64,000 nucleotides of DNA from Phytopythium helicoides (lineage: Eukaryota > Oomycota > Peronosporomycetes > Pythiales > Pythiaceae), in assembly GCA_024867545.1 (NCBI GenBank), contig JANFNE010000075.1, forward strand, positions 62,001 to 126,000, in the 5' to 3' direction. How positions within the stretch are numbered: position 1 is the stretch's first letter; every line of letters begins with the position of its first letter. Shown here in pieces: positions 48,809 through 59,008 of this stretch. The notes under the pieces are model-generated. The model ran no database searches. It saw only the letters and a list, made by a program, of their open reading frames with translations, and was not told where the DNA came from. Both the position numbers and the translations under genes were made by a program.

Positions 48809-49449
48809 CTCGAAACAACCACTACCACACACAATTTTCAACATACTCGCATACAACACCACAAACAGATACACACACTTCCCAACAACAACAACAACAC
48901 ACACACACACACAAAACAACACATTCAATTACACACACGCGACGCATCAACACACGAAATCACACACTTCCATTCTTACCAGCAACCACAAAACACACCA
49001 CCGACATCACCACAAACGACCAACGACCAACGATGGACCATGCTGACAAACGACAAACCTTCAACAAAAACGCACCAGGGACACCAGGGACACGAAATAT
49101 ACACCACACAATACACAGCAGCGAAAAACACGCACACAAGAAAAGTACTCCCAAAACAAACGCGTGTGTGAAAGAAAAAGTACCGCACACGGAACAAGAA
49201 GAAGAATATGAATAAGAAACAAGAAGCAAGAAGCAAGAAACAATAAACAAGAATATGAACAAGGAACAAGAATAAGAATAAGAACAAGAATATGAACAAG
49301 AATATGAACAAGAAACAAGAAAGAAGAAACAAGAAGAGAGGGGTAGAGATCAGACAAGTGGGTCCCGCACCGTGCAAACGGGTCGTAGGAAGAAGGAAGA
49401 GCGAGGGAATGGGAAGGGTGCAAAACAAAACAAAAAAAGGATGCAAAAA

Positions 49450-49521
49450 AGCGCGAGACCGGGTTCGAACCAGTGACCCTTCGAGCTGCAATCGAACGCT
49501 CTACCACTGAGCTACTCGCGC
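49450..49521 (-). tRNA. tRNA-Cys(GCA), copy 36
   Basis: Identical to copy 2; 713 bp from copy 35. The intervening spacer has the CACACTTCC variant. Confidence 0.97.
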
Positions 49522-50151
49522 CTCGAAACAACCACTACCACACACAATTTTCAACATACTCGCATACAACACCACAAACAGATACACACACTTCCCAACA
49601 ACAACAACAACAACACACACACACACAAAACAACACATTCAATTACACACACACGCATCAACACACGAAATCACACACCTCCATTCTTACCAGCAACCAC
49701 AAAACACACCACCGACATCACCACAAACGACCAACGACCAACGATGGACCATGCTGACAAACGACAAACCTTCAACAAAAACGCACCAGGGACACGAAAT
49801 ATACACCACACAATACACAGCAGCGAAAAACACGCACACAAGAAAAGTACTCCCAAAACAAACGCGTGTGTGAAAGAAAAAGTACCGCACACGGAACAAG
49901 AAGAAGAATATGAATAAGAAACAAGAAGCAAGAAACAAGAAACAATAAACAAGAATATGAACAAGGAACAAGAATAAGAATAAGAACAAGAATATGAACA
50001 AGAATATGAACAAGAAAGAAGAAAGAAGAAACAAGAAGAGAGGGGTAGAGATCAGACAAGTGGGTCCCGCACCGTGCAAACGGGTCGTAGGAAGAAGGAA
50101 GAGCGAGGGAATGGGAAGGGTGCAAAACAAAACAAAAAAAGGATGCAAAAA

Positions 50152-50223
50152 AGCGCGAGACCGGGTTCGAACCAGTGACCCTTCGAGCTGCAATCGAACG
50201 CTCTACCACTGAGCTACTCGCGC
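50152..50223 (-). tRNA. tRNA-Cys(GCA), copy 37
   Basis: Identical to copy 2; 702 bp from copy 36, again with one CACCAGGGA copy missing. Confidence 0.97.
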
Positions 50224-50861
50224 CTCGAAACAACCACTACCACACACAATTTTCAACATACTCGCATACAACACCACAAACAGATACACACACTTCCCAA
50301 CAACAACAACACACACACACACACAAAACAACACATTCAATTACACACACGCGACGCATCAACACACGAAATCACACACCTCCATTCTTACCAGCAACCA
50401 CAAAACACACCACCGACATCACCACAAACGACCAACGACCAACGATGGACCATGCTGACAAACGACAAACCTTCAACAAAAACGCACCAGGGACACCAGG
50501 GACACGAAATATACACCACACAATACACAGCAGCGAAAAACACGCACACAAGAAAAGTACTCCCAAAACAAACGCGTGTGTGAAAGAAAAAGTACCGCAC
50601 ACGGAACAAGAAGAAGAATATGAATAAGAAACAAGAAGCAAGAAACAAGAAACAATAAACAAGAATATGAACAAGGAACAAGAATAAGAATAAGAACAAG
50701 AATATGAACAAGAATATGAACAAGAAAGAAGAAAGAAGAAACAAGAAGAGAGGGGTAGAGATCAGACAAGTGGGTCCCGCACCGTGCAAACGGGTCGTAG
50801 GAAGAAGGAAGAGCGAGGGAATGGGAAGGGTGCAAAACAAAACAAAAAAAGGATGCAAAAA

Positions 50862-50933
50862 AGCGCGAGACCGGGTTCGAACCAGTGACCCTTCGAGCTG
50901 CAATCGAACGCTCTACCACTGAGCTACTCGCGC
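50862..50933 (-). tRNA. tRNA-Cys(GCA), copy 38, last copy
   Basis: Identical to copy 2; 710 bp from copy 37. The spacer on its right is cut off at 51259, so this is the right-most tRNA of the array. Confidence 0.97.
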
Positions 50934-51259
50934 CTCGAAACAACCACTACCACACACAATTTTCAACATACTCGCATACAACACCACAAACAGATACACA
51001 CACTTCCCAACAACAACAACAACACACACACACACAACACAACACATTCAATTACACACACACGCATCAACACACGAAATCACACACTTCCATTCTTACC
51101 AGCAACCACAAAACACACCACCGACATCACCACAAACGACCAACGACCAACGATGGACCATGCTGACAAACGACAAACCTTCAACAAAAACGCACCAGGG
51201 ACACCAGGGACACGAAATATACACCACACAATACACAGCAGCGAAAAACACGCACACAA

Positions 51260-51769
51260 ATCGTCCATTTTCCGGGAGGTTGCGACCCGGAGCTATTGTA
51301 ACATGAATACGCCACCCAGGTGACGACACAAACTTTCGTGAAGGGTGTGTGCTTGCTTTAGATACACCATTCGAGTGTATTGTAAAGCCCAGTCGCACCA
51401 AGTTCAGCTCGCAAAACGGTTTGCAAGGGCGATGCGTCACTCTTTCAGAATAGTACCATTGAGTAGCTGACTTGGTCACGTATATTTCTATGGCGGAATC
51501 TCGACGATCCACTTCGACTTCGCTTCTCGACGGTCGCCATGAGTCGAGGCGCCGGCCGCTCCGCGCGGCTGCAGCACGTACGTGGGCGGCGCAGGGCTCT
51601 CTCTCTCGTTGCTGCGCGTTGACAGGGACCCTACGCCGTCGTTTTGACCCCTGCAGGCGATTGCGCTCACGCCCGACGGCTACTTCCACCTGCGGACCGT
51701 ACTGTGCGACCCTGCAGTTCTTGGGGTTTCTCGTCGGATCGACTCATTCAAGGTTGACAATGCAGCATT
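51260..51769. other. Array/unique junction and presumed 5' part of the MFS gene
   Basis: Unique sequence begins at 51260. A candidate first coding exon (ATG 51539; then GT-AG to 51657) gives a protein-like GYFHLRTVLC segment, as expected at the start of this transporter family. I could not join it in frame to the next exon with a standard intron. Confidence 0.35.
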
Positions 51770-53492
51770 TTGGGCCTGGGGAACGCTGCAGACGCAATTG
51801 AGATCCTGTCGATCGGGTACATTCTGGCGGTCTATGAGGACAAGGAAGGCGAGCTCTCCCGTGGACAACAAAGTGCGCTCATAATTCCATGCATGCTAAA
51901 CTGGCTAGGAAGAAAGCCTCACTCATTTGGTTGGTGTGATTTGGTAGGCGCTCTAGCGGCCGCCATCTTTGCCGGCATGTTCGTTGGAGGAATCGTCTTT
52001 GGCCCACTGAGCGACCAGGTTGGGCGACGCACCAGTCTGCTGTACTCGCTGTCACTCAACGCAGTCTTTGCACTCCTCTCGTCGCTCTCACCGGGGATCT
52101 ATACACTCATCCTGTGCCGCAGCTTGGCTGGTGTCGGTGAGTCTTCCCCAACGATTTTGGTGAATGGGTTCATTAGTTGACTCTGCACACTCAATGCGTT
52201 TGGCAGGGATCGGCGGAACCGTGCCAGCCATGTTCACGCTGTGCTCCGAGCACGTCCCTGCTCACCGCCGAGGATTTTATGTCACTCTGGTAGCTTCATA
52301 CTGGATGGTGGTGCGTTCATCTCGTGTCGAAAATTCAAGTGTCCCCAGAACTCGTCTGACACCTTCTGGAAAATTGCTTCAACAGGGCTCGGTCTTCACT
52401 GCAGGATTAGCTTGGTTTATGCTGGGAGATCCTGCCACTCGATACTCATGGAGAGCGTTTGCAGCTGTTGCATCGACACCGGCATTCATCTGCTGGTGGC
52501 TGACGTATCACTACGTCCCCGAGAGTGCGCAATATCTTGCTCGCCAGCGTCTGTTCTCGGATGCTGAGCAAGTTGTCAACCAAATTCGTATCGTGAACGG
52601 TGGAACTCAAGACAATGGGGCGCAAGAAGCCACAGAAGGAACCAGACTTCTTTCTCCTTATCGCTCCCCTGCTGCGTCTAAATCAGCTGGGGGAAGCGCT
52701 TCCGTGGAGCTGAAGATGGAAGACCTGTTGTTCCCTGAGCCGACTATCCCCTCCGTCACCGAGGCTTTCGCGCTGTTATTTGACCCTGTTCTACGAGTCA
52801 CAACTGTCGCGTTGTTCTTGTCGTGGGCCTGTCTGAGTTTTGGATCCTATGGAATCGCAACGTGGATCACCGTCTTATTCAAGCGCATTAATCTGTCGGA
52901 CCCATTCGCGAATGCCTTCATCTATGCCGCGGCAAACTTACCAGGAAACATCTTGAGGTGAGATTTTGCTGCCACACACAGCTTCTTTGTACTTTTTTTT
53001 TTTTGCTAATGCTCGATGCCTCAATCTAGTGCGCTTGTCATGGATCGCCTTGGTGGAAAGCGGCTTCTTGCGATATCACTCCTGTTTGCTGGAGCCTGTG
53101 CTGCTGGATTTGCTTACGTGAACAATTCTTCCGCTGAAGTATCGAAGGGAACCGCGTTTGCCATCGTGGCTCTGGCTGGAGGCTTCAATGCGTTCACTAC
53201 AGCTGCCTGGAATGCCATCGATCTGATGTCGACGGAGTCATTTCCGACTGATGTGCGCACAACCGGAATGGGGATTCTTGCATCGGGCGGACGATCGGCA
53301 TCCGTTATCGCTCAATTTGTGAATGGATACCTCGTGGGACCACCTCCACACGTTACCGCGTTGCTGGTCATTACTGCCAGCATGATGCTGATTGGGAGCG
53401 TCAGTGCCACTTTGGTTCGAGATTACAGCAACAAAGAACTCCCCGAGTCGGTTGAAGAGATGCGACGTGAGGTAGAAGAACGCGCGGTCTGA
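51770..53492 (+). CDS. MFS transporter, SV2/SVOP-like (5' end unresolved)
   Basis: Exons: (unknown start)-51872, 51948-52136, 52207-52310, 52386-52957 and 53030-53492, all GT-AG with matching phases. The translation begins inside transmembrane helix 1 (GLGNAADAIEILSIGYI). It has the MFS loop 2-3 motif GPLSDQVGRRTSL, then about ten further hydrophobic helices, including IGGTVPAMFTLCSEHVP and YWMVGSVFTAGLAWFM across an intron. A charged loop at about 52590-52735 separates the two halves, and the second half has MDRLGGKRLLAIS. Family members move organic solutes or ions across membranes; the substrate is unknown. The first exon should lie within 51540-51769, within a few hundred bp of the end of the tRNA array. 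It is convergent with the next gene (63 bp between stops). Confidence 0.8.
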
Positions 53493-53555
53493 CAGGAGAA
53501 GAACATGAACCAGCAGTAGCTAGAGCTAGATTTGCAGTGGTGGAATAAATCTTTT

Positions 53556-55048
53556 TCACGGATTAAAGTTGGATAGATCCAGCTCCCAGTCCGGGGAGCA
53601 TGGTGAATTTGATGTCGATGCTTCTGGTGGAATAGATAAAGCTGACTGTTGCTGATCGAGTTCATGATTGCGATTGCTCGGTTGACTTGGTTGTACAGCA
53701 GGAATTGTTGCCTCTTGCAATGCCTGAAATAAAAATACCAAGTTAGAAATCCCATCAACCACGTACGACCAGTAACGTGAAACAAGCAGCTTTTCACCTC
53801 GTGAAGGGCTAGTGTAGAGCTGCTCACAGAACTCGAGAGATTTGAGCTGCGCCTTGACATCGAGTCTTCGGATTGATCGCGGCTTGACAATAAAGATGAG
53901 CGCGAGCTCCATGACACCAATGACAATCCGGATACACGACGAGCAGCCGTTTTGTCATGGACATTTGTTAGGTCTTCGATTGATCGAGCTCTTTGGCTAT
54001 GATCAATGGAAAATGAATGAGGGCTGTGCAAGTGCTGCTCACCGATCGTCGGGGCGGCAAATGAACGGACTGCTTCTATCTGGTTCGACGTTGAACTTCC
54101 CATCATGAGTGTTTCGGTCCATTGATCTACCTTCGGAACTGGTATGGTTTGCTCCTGCTGGTCACGGGTCTCGACTTTCCTGATGGCTGTGTCATCTGTA
54201 CTGAGTCGGAAATGACGCGCGACGCCCACAGAACTGTCGTCATTCAAAGCGGATTTGGGGCGCACAGACGAGGCAGTCGAAAGGTCAAACCTGGACACGG
54301 AGAGTGCGGAGAGCGACTGGGAAGAATATTTTGGCTGCGTAACACGCTCTGGCCACACTTCCGGTGACTTTGATATACCAAATTGGCATTTGGATTCTCG
54401 AAAGCTCTTAGCCTTTTGGCTCAAGGCATCTTGAAAGTGCGTGAGTGGGACTAAGATATCTGCCGGTAGCGGGTGCGCTTTTTCGTTCTCGATTGTTGCC
54501 CACTTCAAGCGGTTGCGCTCAGTTTTCTTGCGGTTGCGCCTTCTCGACACTCGCTCTATGGTGGTTGAAGGCCGATAGCGATCAATAGCCGCATTCAAGG
54601 CAACTGTCATCTCTTCAAGCGAGATGCGGTCACCTCCTGCATCTCCTGAATCTGAAAATGGGCTGTCATCATCCAGCTGCTTTTGGTCCAAATCAACAAA
54701 CAAGGCTTCCAAGTCTTTAAGTGCTCGCTGAGCTATTACAGAGGTCGAGCGATCGTCTTCCTGGTTCTTTGGGGAGTTGTCGTCGATGTCCAACTCACTT
54801 CCGTCGTTGCTACGTCGATCGCTATGGCTGTCGTTACTGTGTGAATCACTCTTTGCCCAACTGCTTGAGAACCCACTTGCACGAAATGAGGTCTTGGGCT
54901 TGCGCCTCCAACCCCTTTGGTCTCCAATCGTCATTTTATGCTGGCGCAAGACGTATGCACCGGTGGAAAGGTCGGCGACGAATGAGTCGGAACTATTTGC
55001 GAGCACTACTACAACGCATACGAATTCGTGAATCACTCTCGGTTGCAT
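53556..55048 (-). CDS. Ser-rich, largely disordered protein of unknown function (472 aa, 2 exons)
   Basis: Exons: 55048-53798 and 53723-53556 on the minus strand. The GT-AG intron (53724-53797) joins ALHE to ALQEATIPA and restores a frame ending DLSNFNP. The N-terminus has a short hydrophobic stretch (FVCVVVVLAN) and SDSFVADLSTGAYVLRQHK, which may be the end of a domain whose earlier exons lie upstream of 55048. The rest is acidic, basic and Ser-rich low complexity with no domain I recognise. A second in-frame ATG at 54934 (MTIGDQ) is an alternative start. Confidence 0.6.
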
Positions 55049-55200
55049 AAATTACGACTTTTGGTGGACAAATCGAGAGCCAAAGCGAGTGCCTCTACAA
55101 CTCCCAGTAGCATGATGCAGAGGCGCGGGCTCGCTCCGCTTAATCCGGTACACTAGCTCTCACCTTCGGGAAAGCCACCAACATCAACCATCTTGTCACG

Positions 55201-56295
55201 TCACGACATGAGTCTTCCGGCCAACACGTTGACGAGATTCTTGTCTTCATGCTCAGGAACAAATATTTCACTCGGGTGCTCTCCTTGCCACCGCGGAATC
55301 TCGTAGTTCTGGTCCCCCATGAGATACTTCATGGTCTTGGCCATGACGACATCGCACTTTTCATACAGCCGCACGCCAGTCATGGCAGCACGCCGGTCGA
55401 GTTTCTGTGTCGTCGGCTGGAGGTTGACAATGATGAGGGATTCGCCGTACTCGCCTGCCATCTCCGAGAAGGGCTCGACCCGCAGCGACGTTCCAAGTAC
55501 AAGCGCCACGTCGGCTGCCTCGCACTCGTCGATGGCGAGGTCGATATCTCCAAGGGGCTCGTCAAAGCCGACGACATTGCGCTTGAGCCGGCCGTTTCCG
55601 TGGCGCGTGCGCGCGCGGAGACGCTGCTCGATCGATCGCTTGGTGCTGACACAGGCCGAGTCGTTGCAGAGTCCCGTCCAAGGGAAGTCGCTCGTATAGA
55701 TCTTTTCGCAGGTCTCGCACTTGGCGTGCGTGGCATTGCCGTGCACCTCGGTGAGCTTCTCGGGCGGGATGCCGCTCTTGAGGTGCAGGTTGTCGACGTT
55801 CTGCGAGACGACGTGCTTGAGGAGCCCGAGGCGGTGGAGCTCGAAGAGCGCCATGTGCGTGGGCGAGGGCTCGAGCGAGTGGAAATCGGGGATATCCGCC
55901 GCACCCATGGGCTCGTCCTGCGGCTCGCGCTTCTGCCGCTTGCTGGCCTTGTCCTTCTTGGTGCGGATGCCGTTCTCGCCGCGGTAGTCGGGGATGCCCA
56001 CCGACGTGCTCACGCCCGCGCCCGTGAACGCCACGAGGTGCCTCGCGCCCGCCAGCAGCTGCGCCAGGCGCTGGCACTGCCGCTCCAGCTCGTCCTCCTG
56101 CTGGTTGCCGGCCGCCTCCTCCGCCTGGTTGTCCGCTTCCTCGTCCTGGTTGTCCTCCGAGCTGTCGGTCTCCCGGCTGCTGTCGCTGCTGCTGCTGCTG
56201 AAGCTGCTGCTGGAGCTGGCGAAGGGAGCGAACTCATCCATGGAGCAGTCGGCGGGGGCGCTGGGCGCGCGGCAGCGCTTGAGCGCCGCGGCCAT
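55201..56295 (-). CDS. Sirtuin, NAD-dependent protein deacylase, SIRT6/7-like (364 aa)
   Basis: Intronless. After a Ser/Glu/Gln-rich N-terminus (residues about 20-72) the sirtuin core begins near residue 80. Seen in order: the NAD-binding GAGVSTSVGIPDYRG, the QNVDNLH motif, the catalytic His in EVHGNATH, zinc-ligand pairs CETC and (with an extra residue) CNDSAC, then GTSLRVEP and NLQPT. The GTSLRVEP and NLQPT pair is typical of class IV (SIRT6/SIRT7) enzymes. These remove acetyl or longer acyl groups from histone and other lysines using NAD+, usually in the nucleus. All key residues are present. A basic KDKASKRQKR segment (about residues 115-125) could be a nuclear localisation signal. Confidence 0.92.
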   Translation of the reverse strand: MAAALKRCRAPSAPADCSMDEFAPFASSSSSFSSSSSDSSRETDSSEDNQDEEADNQAEEAAGNQQEDELERQCQRLAQLLAGARHLVAFTGAGVSTSVGIPDYRGENGIRTKKDKASKRQKREPQDEPMGAADIPDFHSLEPSPTHMALFELHRLGLLKHVVSQNVDNLHLKSGIPPEKLTEVHGNATHAKCETCEKIYTSDFPWTGLCNDSACVSTKRSIEQRLRARTRHGNGRLKRNVVGFDEPLGDIDLAIDECEAADVALVLGTSLRVEPFSEMAGEYGESLIIVNLQPTTQKLDRRAAMTGVRLYEKCDVVMAKTMKYLMGDQNYEIPRWQGEHPSEIFVPEHEDKNLVNVLAGRLMS

Positions 56296-56699
56296 CGAGC
56301 GAGCAGGCGGGCAGCGTCAACGCCGCGATTTGTATGGCGCTCAGTATGGCTGGGGGCGATGGGGCTTGGCAAACGAAAGCGACGCGTGGAGTGGCGCACA
56401 TTAATGTAATGTGGTAGACCCCAAGTGGTGACAACGTGCTGCCGCCTCGAGCCTCGCAAGGAGCTGAGGATCTTTGCAGGTTTCGGCGCACTCGCGCGAG
56501 CCACTCATTTGTGTGATAACACCTCGGCCGTTCCATACAACAATCATGACTGGCAGGAAAAGCTGCACTTGGTCCCAAGCCTTGAAGTCGACTCTGTGTA
56601 GACGAACACAGTACTACCATGTCGATGAACCCCTCGCCACTCGCTTCAGCGCCGATTCAATGGGATAGGACCCACCTGACGTGGTTGGCTGGGCTATTG

Positions 56700-57494
56700 A
56701 CTTGTTTGTTGTATAATTGCAAGGTTGAAGCCATTGTTGAAGTGCATGCACCTATACTTTCCGCGGTCGCGGTGCCCTCCTCTTTCTTGCCTTTCCTCTC
56801 AGGGACACCTTCTCCGTCAATCAAGATCCATCATGGTCTCGCCGCCCTCCGCCGCTCGCCGTGATGGCTCGCGACCTCCGCCAGCCGCTGGTGTCGCCCA
56901 GTTCTCGAGAGCCACCGCCGCCTTTGAGACGCCCCGCCCGCGTCGTCCGTCGACGCCACCAGCTGACCAAGCGACCTCTACCCGCCTCCCTCCGCCATGA
57001 CCGCCCGCGCCATGACCGTCCGCGCCACTGCTTCGACCGCCTGCACCACTCCGACCACCGCATCGACCGCCCCGACCACCTCGACCACTTGGACCACCGC
57101 CACGACCGACGCCCTCCAAGACGCCAAGCGCCAGCTGGACGCGCTCCACGCCACGCACCGCCACGAGCGCGCGCTTGAGACCCAGCGCGAGCTGGAGCGC
57201 AGGAGCGAGATGTCGGCCGTGCTGGCCGGCACGCCGCGATTCCCGACGACCATGGCCGCTGTGCTCGCCTTGGACAAGAGCAAGACGGACCTCACGACCC
57301 GCCACGACCTCGAGCGCGACATGGACTGGCAGCACGAGAGAGAGCGCCAGCGCGAGCTCACTGAGGCGACGAAGCGATTCGAGTCGGCTCGGGAGGCTTA
57401 CGAGCGGTGCGAGCTGTTGATGGAGGACAAGAGAGAGAAGCTGGACGATGCCACCGACACGGAGAACAGTGGCAGTGAGCTCTGCTTCGACGGC
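56700..57494 (+). repeat. Left arm of B/C inverted repeat (pairs with 57695-58500)
   Basis: About 800 bp, complementary to 57695-58500 with scattered differences and a variable (TCTTCGACC)n-like region. The spacer is about 200 bp and belongs to copy C only. Confidence 0.85.
56997..57494 (+). pseudogene. 5' fragment of element-family ORF (copy B)
   Basis: Starts MTARAMTVRAT and aligns with the coiled-coil N-terminus of the 5761 ORF through LCFDGE, then crosses into inverted copy C. An upstream ORF (ATG 56833, starting MVSPPSAARRDG) ends in a TGA that overlaps this ATG as ATGA at 56997-57000. Confidence 0.7.
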
Positions 57495-57496
57495 GA

Positions 57497-58218
57497 GCCA
57501 GGATGGCGTCAGTGGCTCCCCTCTCAAATAACTCGGCGAGGATCGGCACGGACCGCTTCGCGAAAGTTGTGATCGTGCGCCTGGCGGTCGGCAACGGCGA
57601 CGCGTCTTGGACAACGAGCAGTCGGTCGTTGCTGTCGGCGGCGGGGACGCTCTCGAGGTCGCTCCCTCCTCCCTCGCTGTCGCTCCTCAAGTCGCCGTCG
57701 AAGCAGAGCTCACTGCCACTGCGCTCCGTGTCGGTGGCATCGTCCAGCTTCTCTCTCTTGTCCTCCATCAACAGCTCGTACCGCTCGTAAGCCTCCCGAG
57801 CCGACTCGAATCGCTTCGTCGCCGAAGTGAGCTCACGCTGGCGCTCTCTCTCGTGCTGCCAGTCCATGTCGCGCTCGAGGTCGTGGCGGGTCGTGAGGTC
57901 CATCTTGTTTTTGTCCAAGGCGAGCACGGCAGCCATGGTCGTCGGGAATCGCGGCGCGCCGGCCAGCACGGCCGACATCTCGCTCCTGCGCTCCAGCTCG
58001 CGCTGGGTCTCAAGCGCGCGCTCGTGGCGGTGTGTGGCGTCCATCGCGTCCAGCTGACGCTTGGCGGCTTGGAGGGCGTCGGTCGAAGCAGTCGAAGTGG
58101 TCGAAGCGGTCGAAGCGGTCGAAGCGGTCGGAGTGGTCAAAACGGTCGAAGAGGTCGAAGAGGTCGAAGAGGTCGAAGAGGTCGAAGAGGTCGAAGAGGT
58201 CATGGCGCGGGCGGTCAT
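57497..58218 (-). pseudogene. 5' fragment of element-family ORF (copy C)
   Basis: Starts MTARAMTSSTSS and aligns with the family N-terminus through LAELFERGATDAIL, then runs into sequence of copy B. As in copy B, the upstream MVSPPSAARRDG frame ends with a stop overlapping this ATG (58215-58218). Confidence 0.7.
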
Positions 58219-58500
58219 GGCGGAGGGAGGCGGGTAGCGGTCGCTTGGTCAGCTGGTGGCGTCGACGGACGACGCGGGCGGGGCGTCTCGAAGGCGGCGG
58301 TGGCTCTCGAGAACTGGGCGACACCAGCGGCTGGCGGAGGTCGCGAGCCATCACGGCGAGCGGCGGAGGGCGGCGAGACCATGATGGATCTTGATTGACG
58401 GAGAAGGTGTCCCTGAGAGGAAAGGCAAGACAGAGGAGGGCACCGCGACCGCGGAAAGTATAGGTGCATGCACTTCAGCAATGGCTTCAGCATCGCAACT
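57695..58500 (-). repeat. Right arm of B/C inverted repeat (pairs with 56700-57494)
   Basis: Complementary to the B arm. Together they would form a hairpin of roughly 800 bp stem in a read-through transcript. Confidence 0.85.
58082..58203 (-). repeat. 9-bp tandem repeat, GTCGAAG(A/C)G units
   Basis: About thirteen degenerate 9-bp units, encoding Thr-Ser-Ser or Thr-Ala-Ser repeats in copy C. Copy B has a shorter, diverged version. Confidence 0.9.
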
Positions 58501-58704
58501 GTCATGTGGACCACCCCGTACATACATCTCGCGCCTCCCGTGCCCGTGCGTGGCCGCCTCGGAATCCCGTGGAGTCCGTGATGAACGGGCTGGGCAAGTG
58601 GACTTCGCGAGGTGCGAGGATGCCATCGACAACAAAAGGGGAAAAGGGAATATTCATCGGGAGCTTAGGCGTGCGTGCGAAATGCAAAGATATGCAGTAT
58701 AGCC

Positions 58705-59008
58705 GCCAAGGAGCGCCGGGCTTGTGCGGAGTAGCAGCTCAAGGCGAAGTCTCCATCCCGCCACCGCCAGCGTCGTGCCAGTCGATCGCATCGGCAGCAG
58801 CAACGTCAGCAGAAGCGGCACCATCACAACCAACAACAGCTGCAACAACAACAACAACAACAACAACAAGCCACCGACGGTCGCCCTACAGAGCGCTACT
58901 GCCTTTGAACATAGCTCGCGCTTCAAGTCCCAGCGCGAGGCCAACCTGAAGCGCATCCAAGGTCTCCGAGACGCGAGTGAGTCCACCAAGACGTCTCGCT
59001 TCCGCTAG
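58705..59008 (+). pseudogene. 3' fragment of element-family ORF (copy D)
   Basis: Aligns with the C-terminus of the 5761 ORF (AKERR to the TAG at 59006-59008). A CAG-to-TAG change in RAEQQLK creates a stop near 58732, and the AAC tract has a different length. Confidence 0.7.

Larger units (their letters stand above)
24644..51259 (-). repeat. 26.6-kb tandem array of ~0.71-kb units, each with one tRNA-Cys(GCA) gene
   Basis: There are 38 tRNA copies on the minus strand, spaced mostly 711 or 713 bp apart (range 628-719). Each unit, read on the plus strand, has: the tRNA; a CA/AAC-rich spacer with (CA)n and (AAC)n microsatellites; a mixed segment around GGACCATGCTGACAAACGAC; a GAA/CAAG purine-rich tract of about 200 bp; a short complex segment (GGGTCCCGCACCGTGCAAAC); and an A-rich run that is the T-run terminator on the tRNA strand. 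Length changes come from CA and AAC counts and from one or two copies of a 9-bp CACCAGGGA repeat. The array begins within the altered first tRNA and ends mid-unit at 51259, where similarity breaks off after CACGCACACAA. Confidence 0.97.

Noticed and set aside
24867..51070. Recurring ORFs of 100-171 codons (plus and minus strands) in every array unit, including Phe/Leu-rich membrane-like frames
   Set aside because: They are translations of the tRNA and of GAA/CA simple repeats. The hydrophobic look follows from the pyrimidine-rich strand. They overlap in several frames and differ at indels without frame preservation.
24644..51259. A CRISPR array or rDNA/5S array
   Set aside because: Units are 0.7 kb with a complete tRNA and no short repeat/unique-spacer pattern. 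No rRNA sequence is recognisable.
55249..56409. 386-codon plus-strand ORF
   Set aside because: Antisense to the sirtuin, which has all catalytic motifs.
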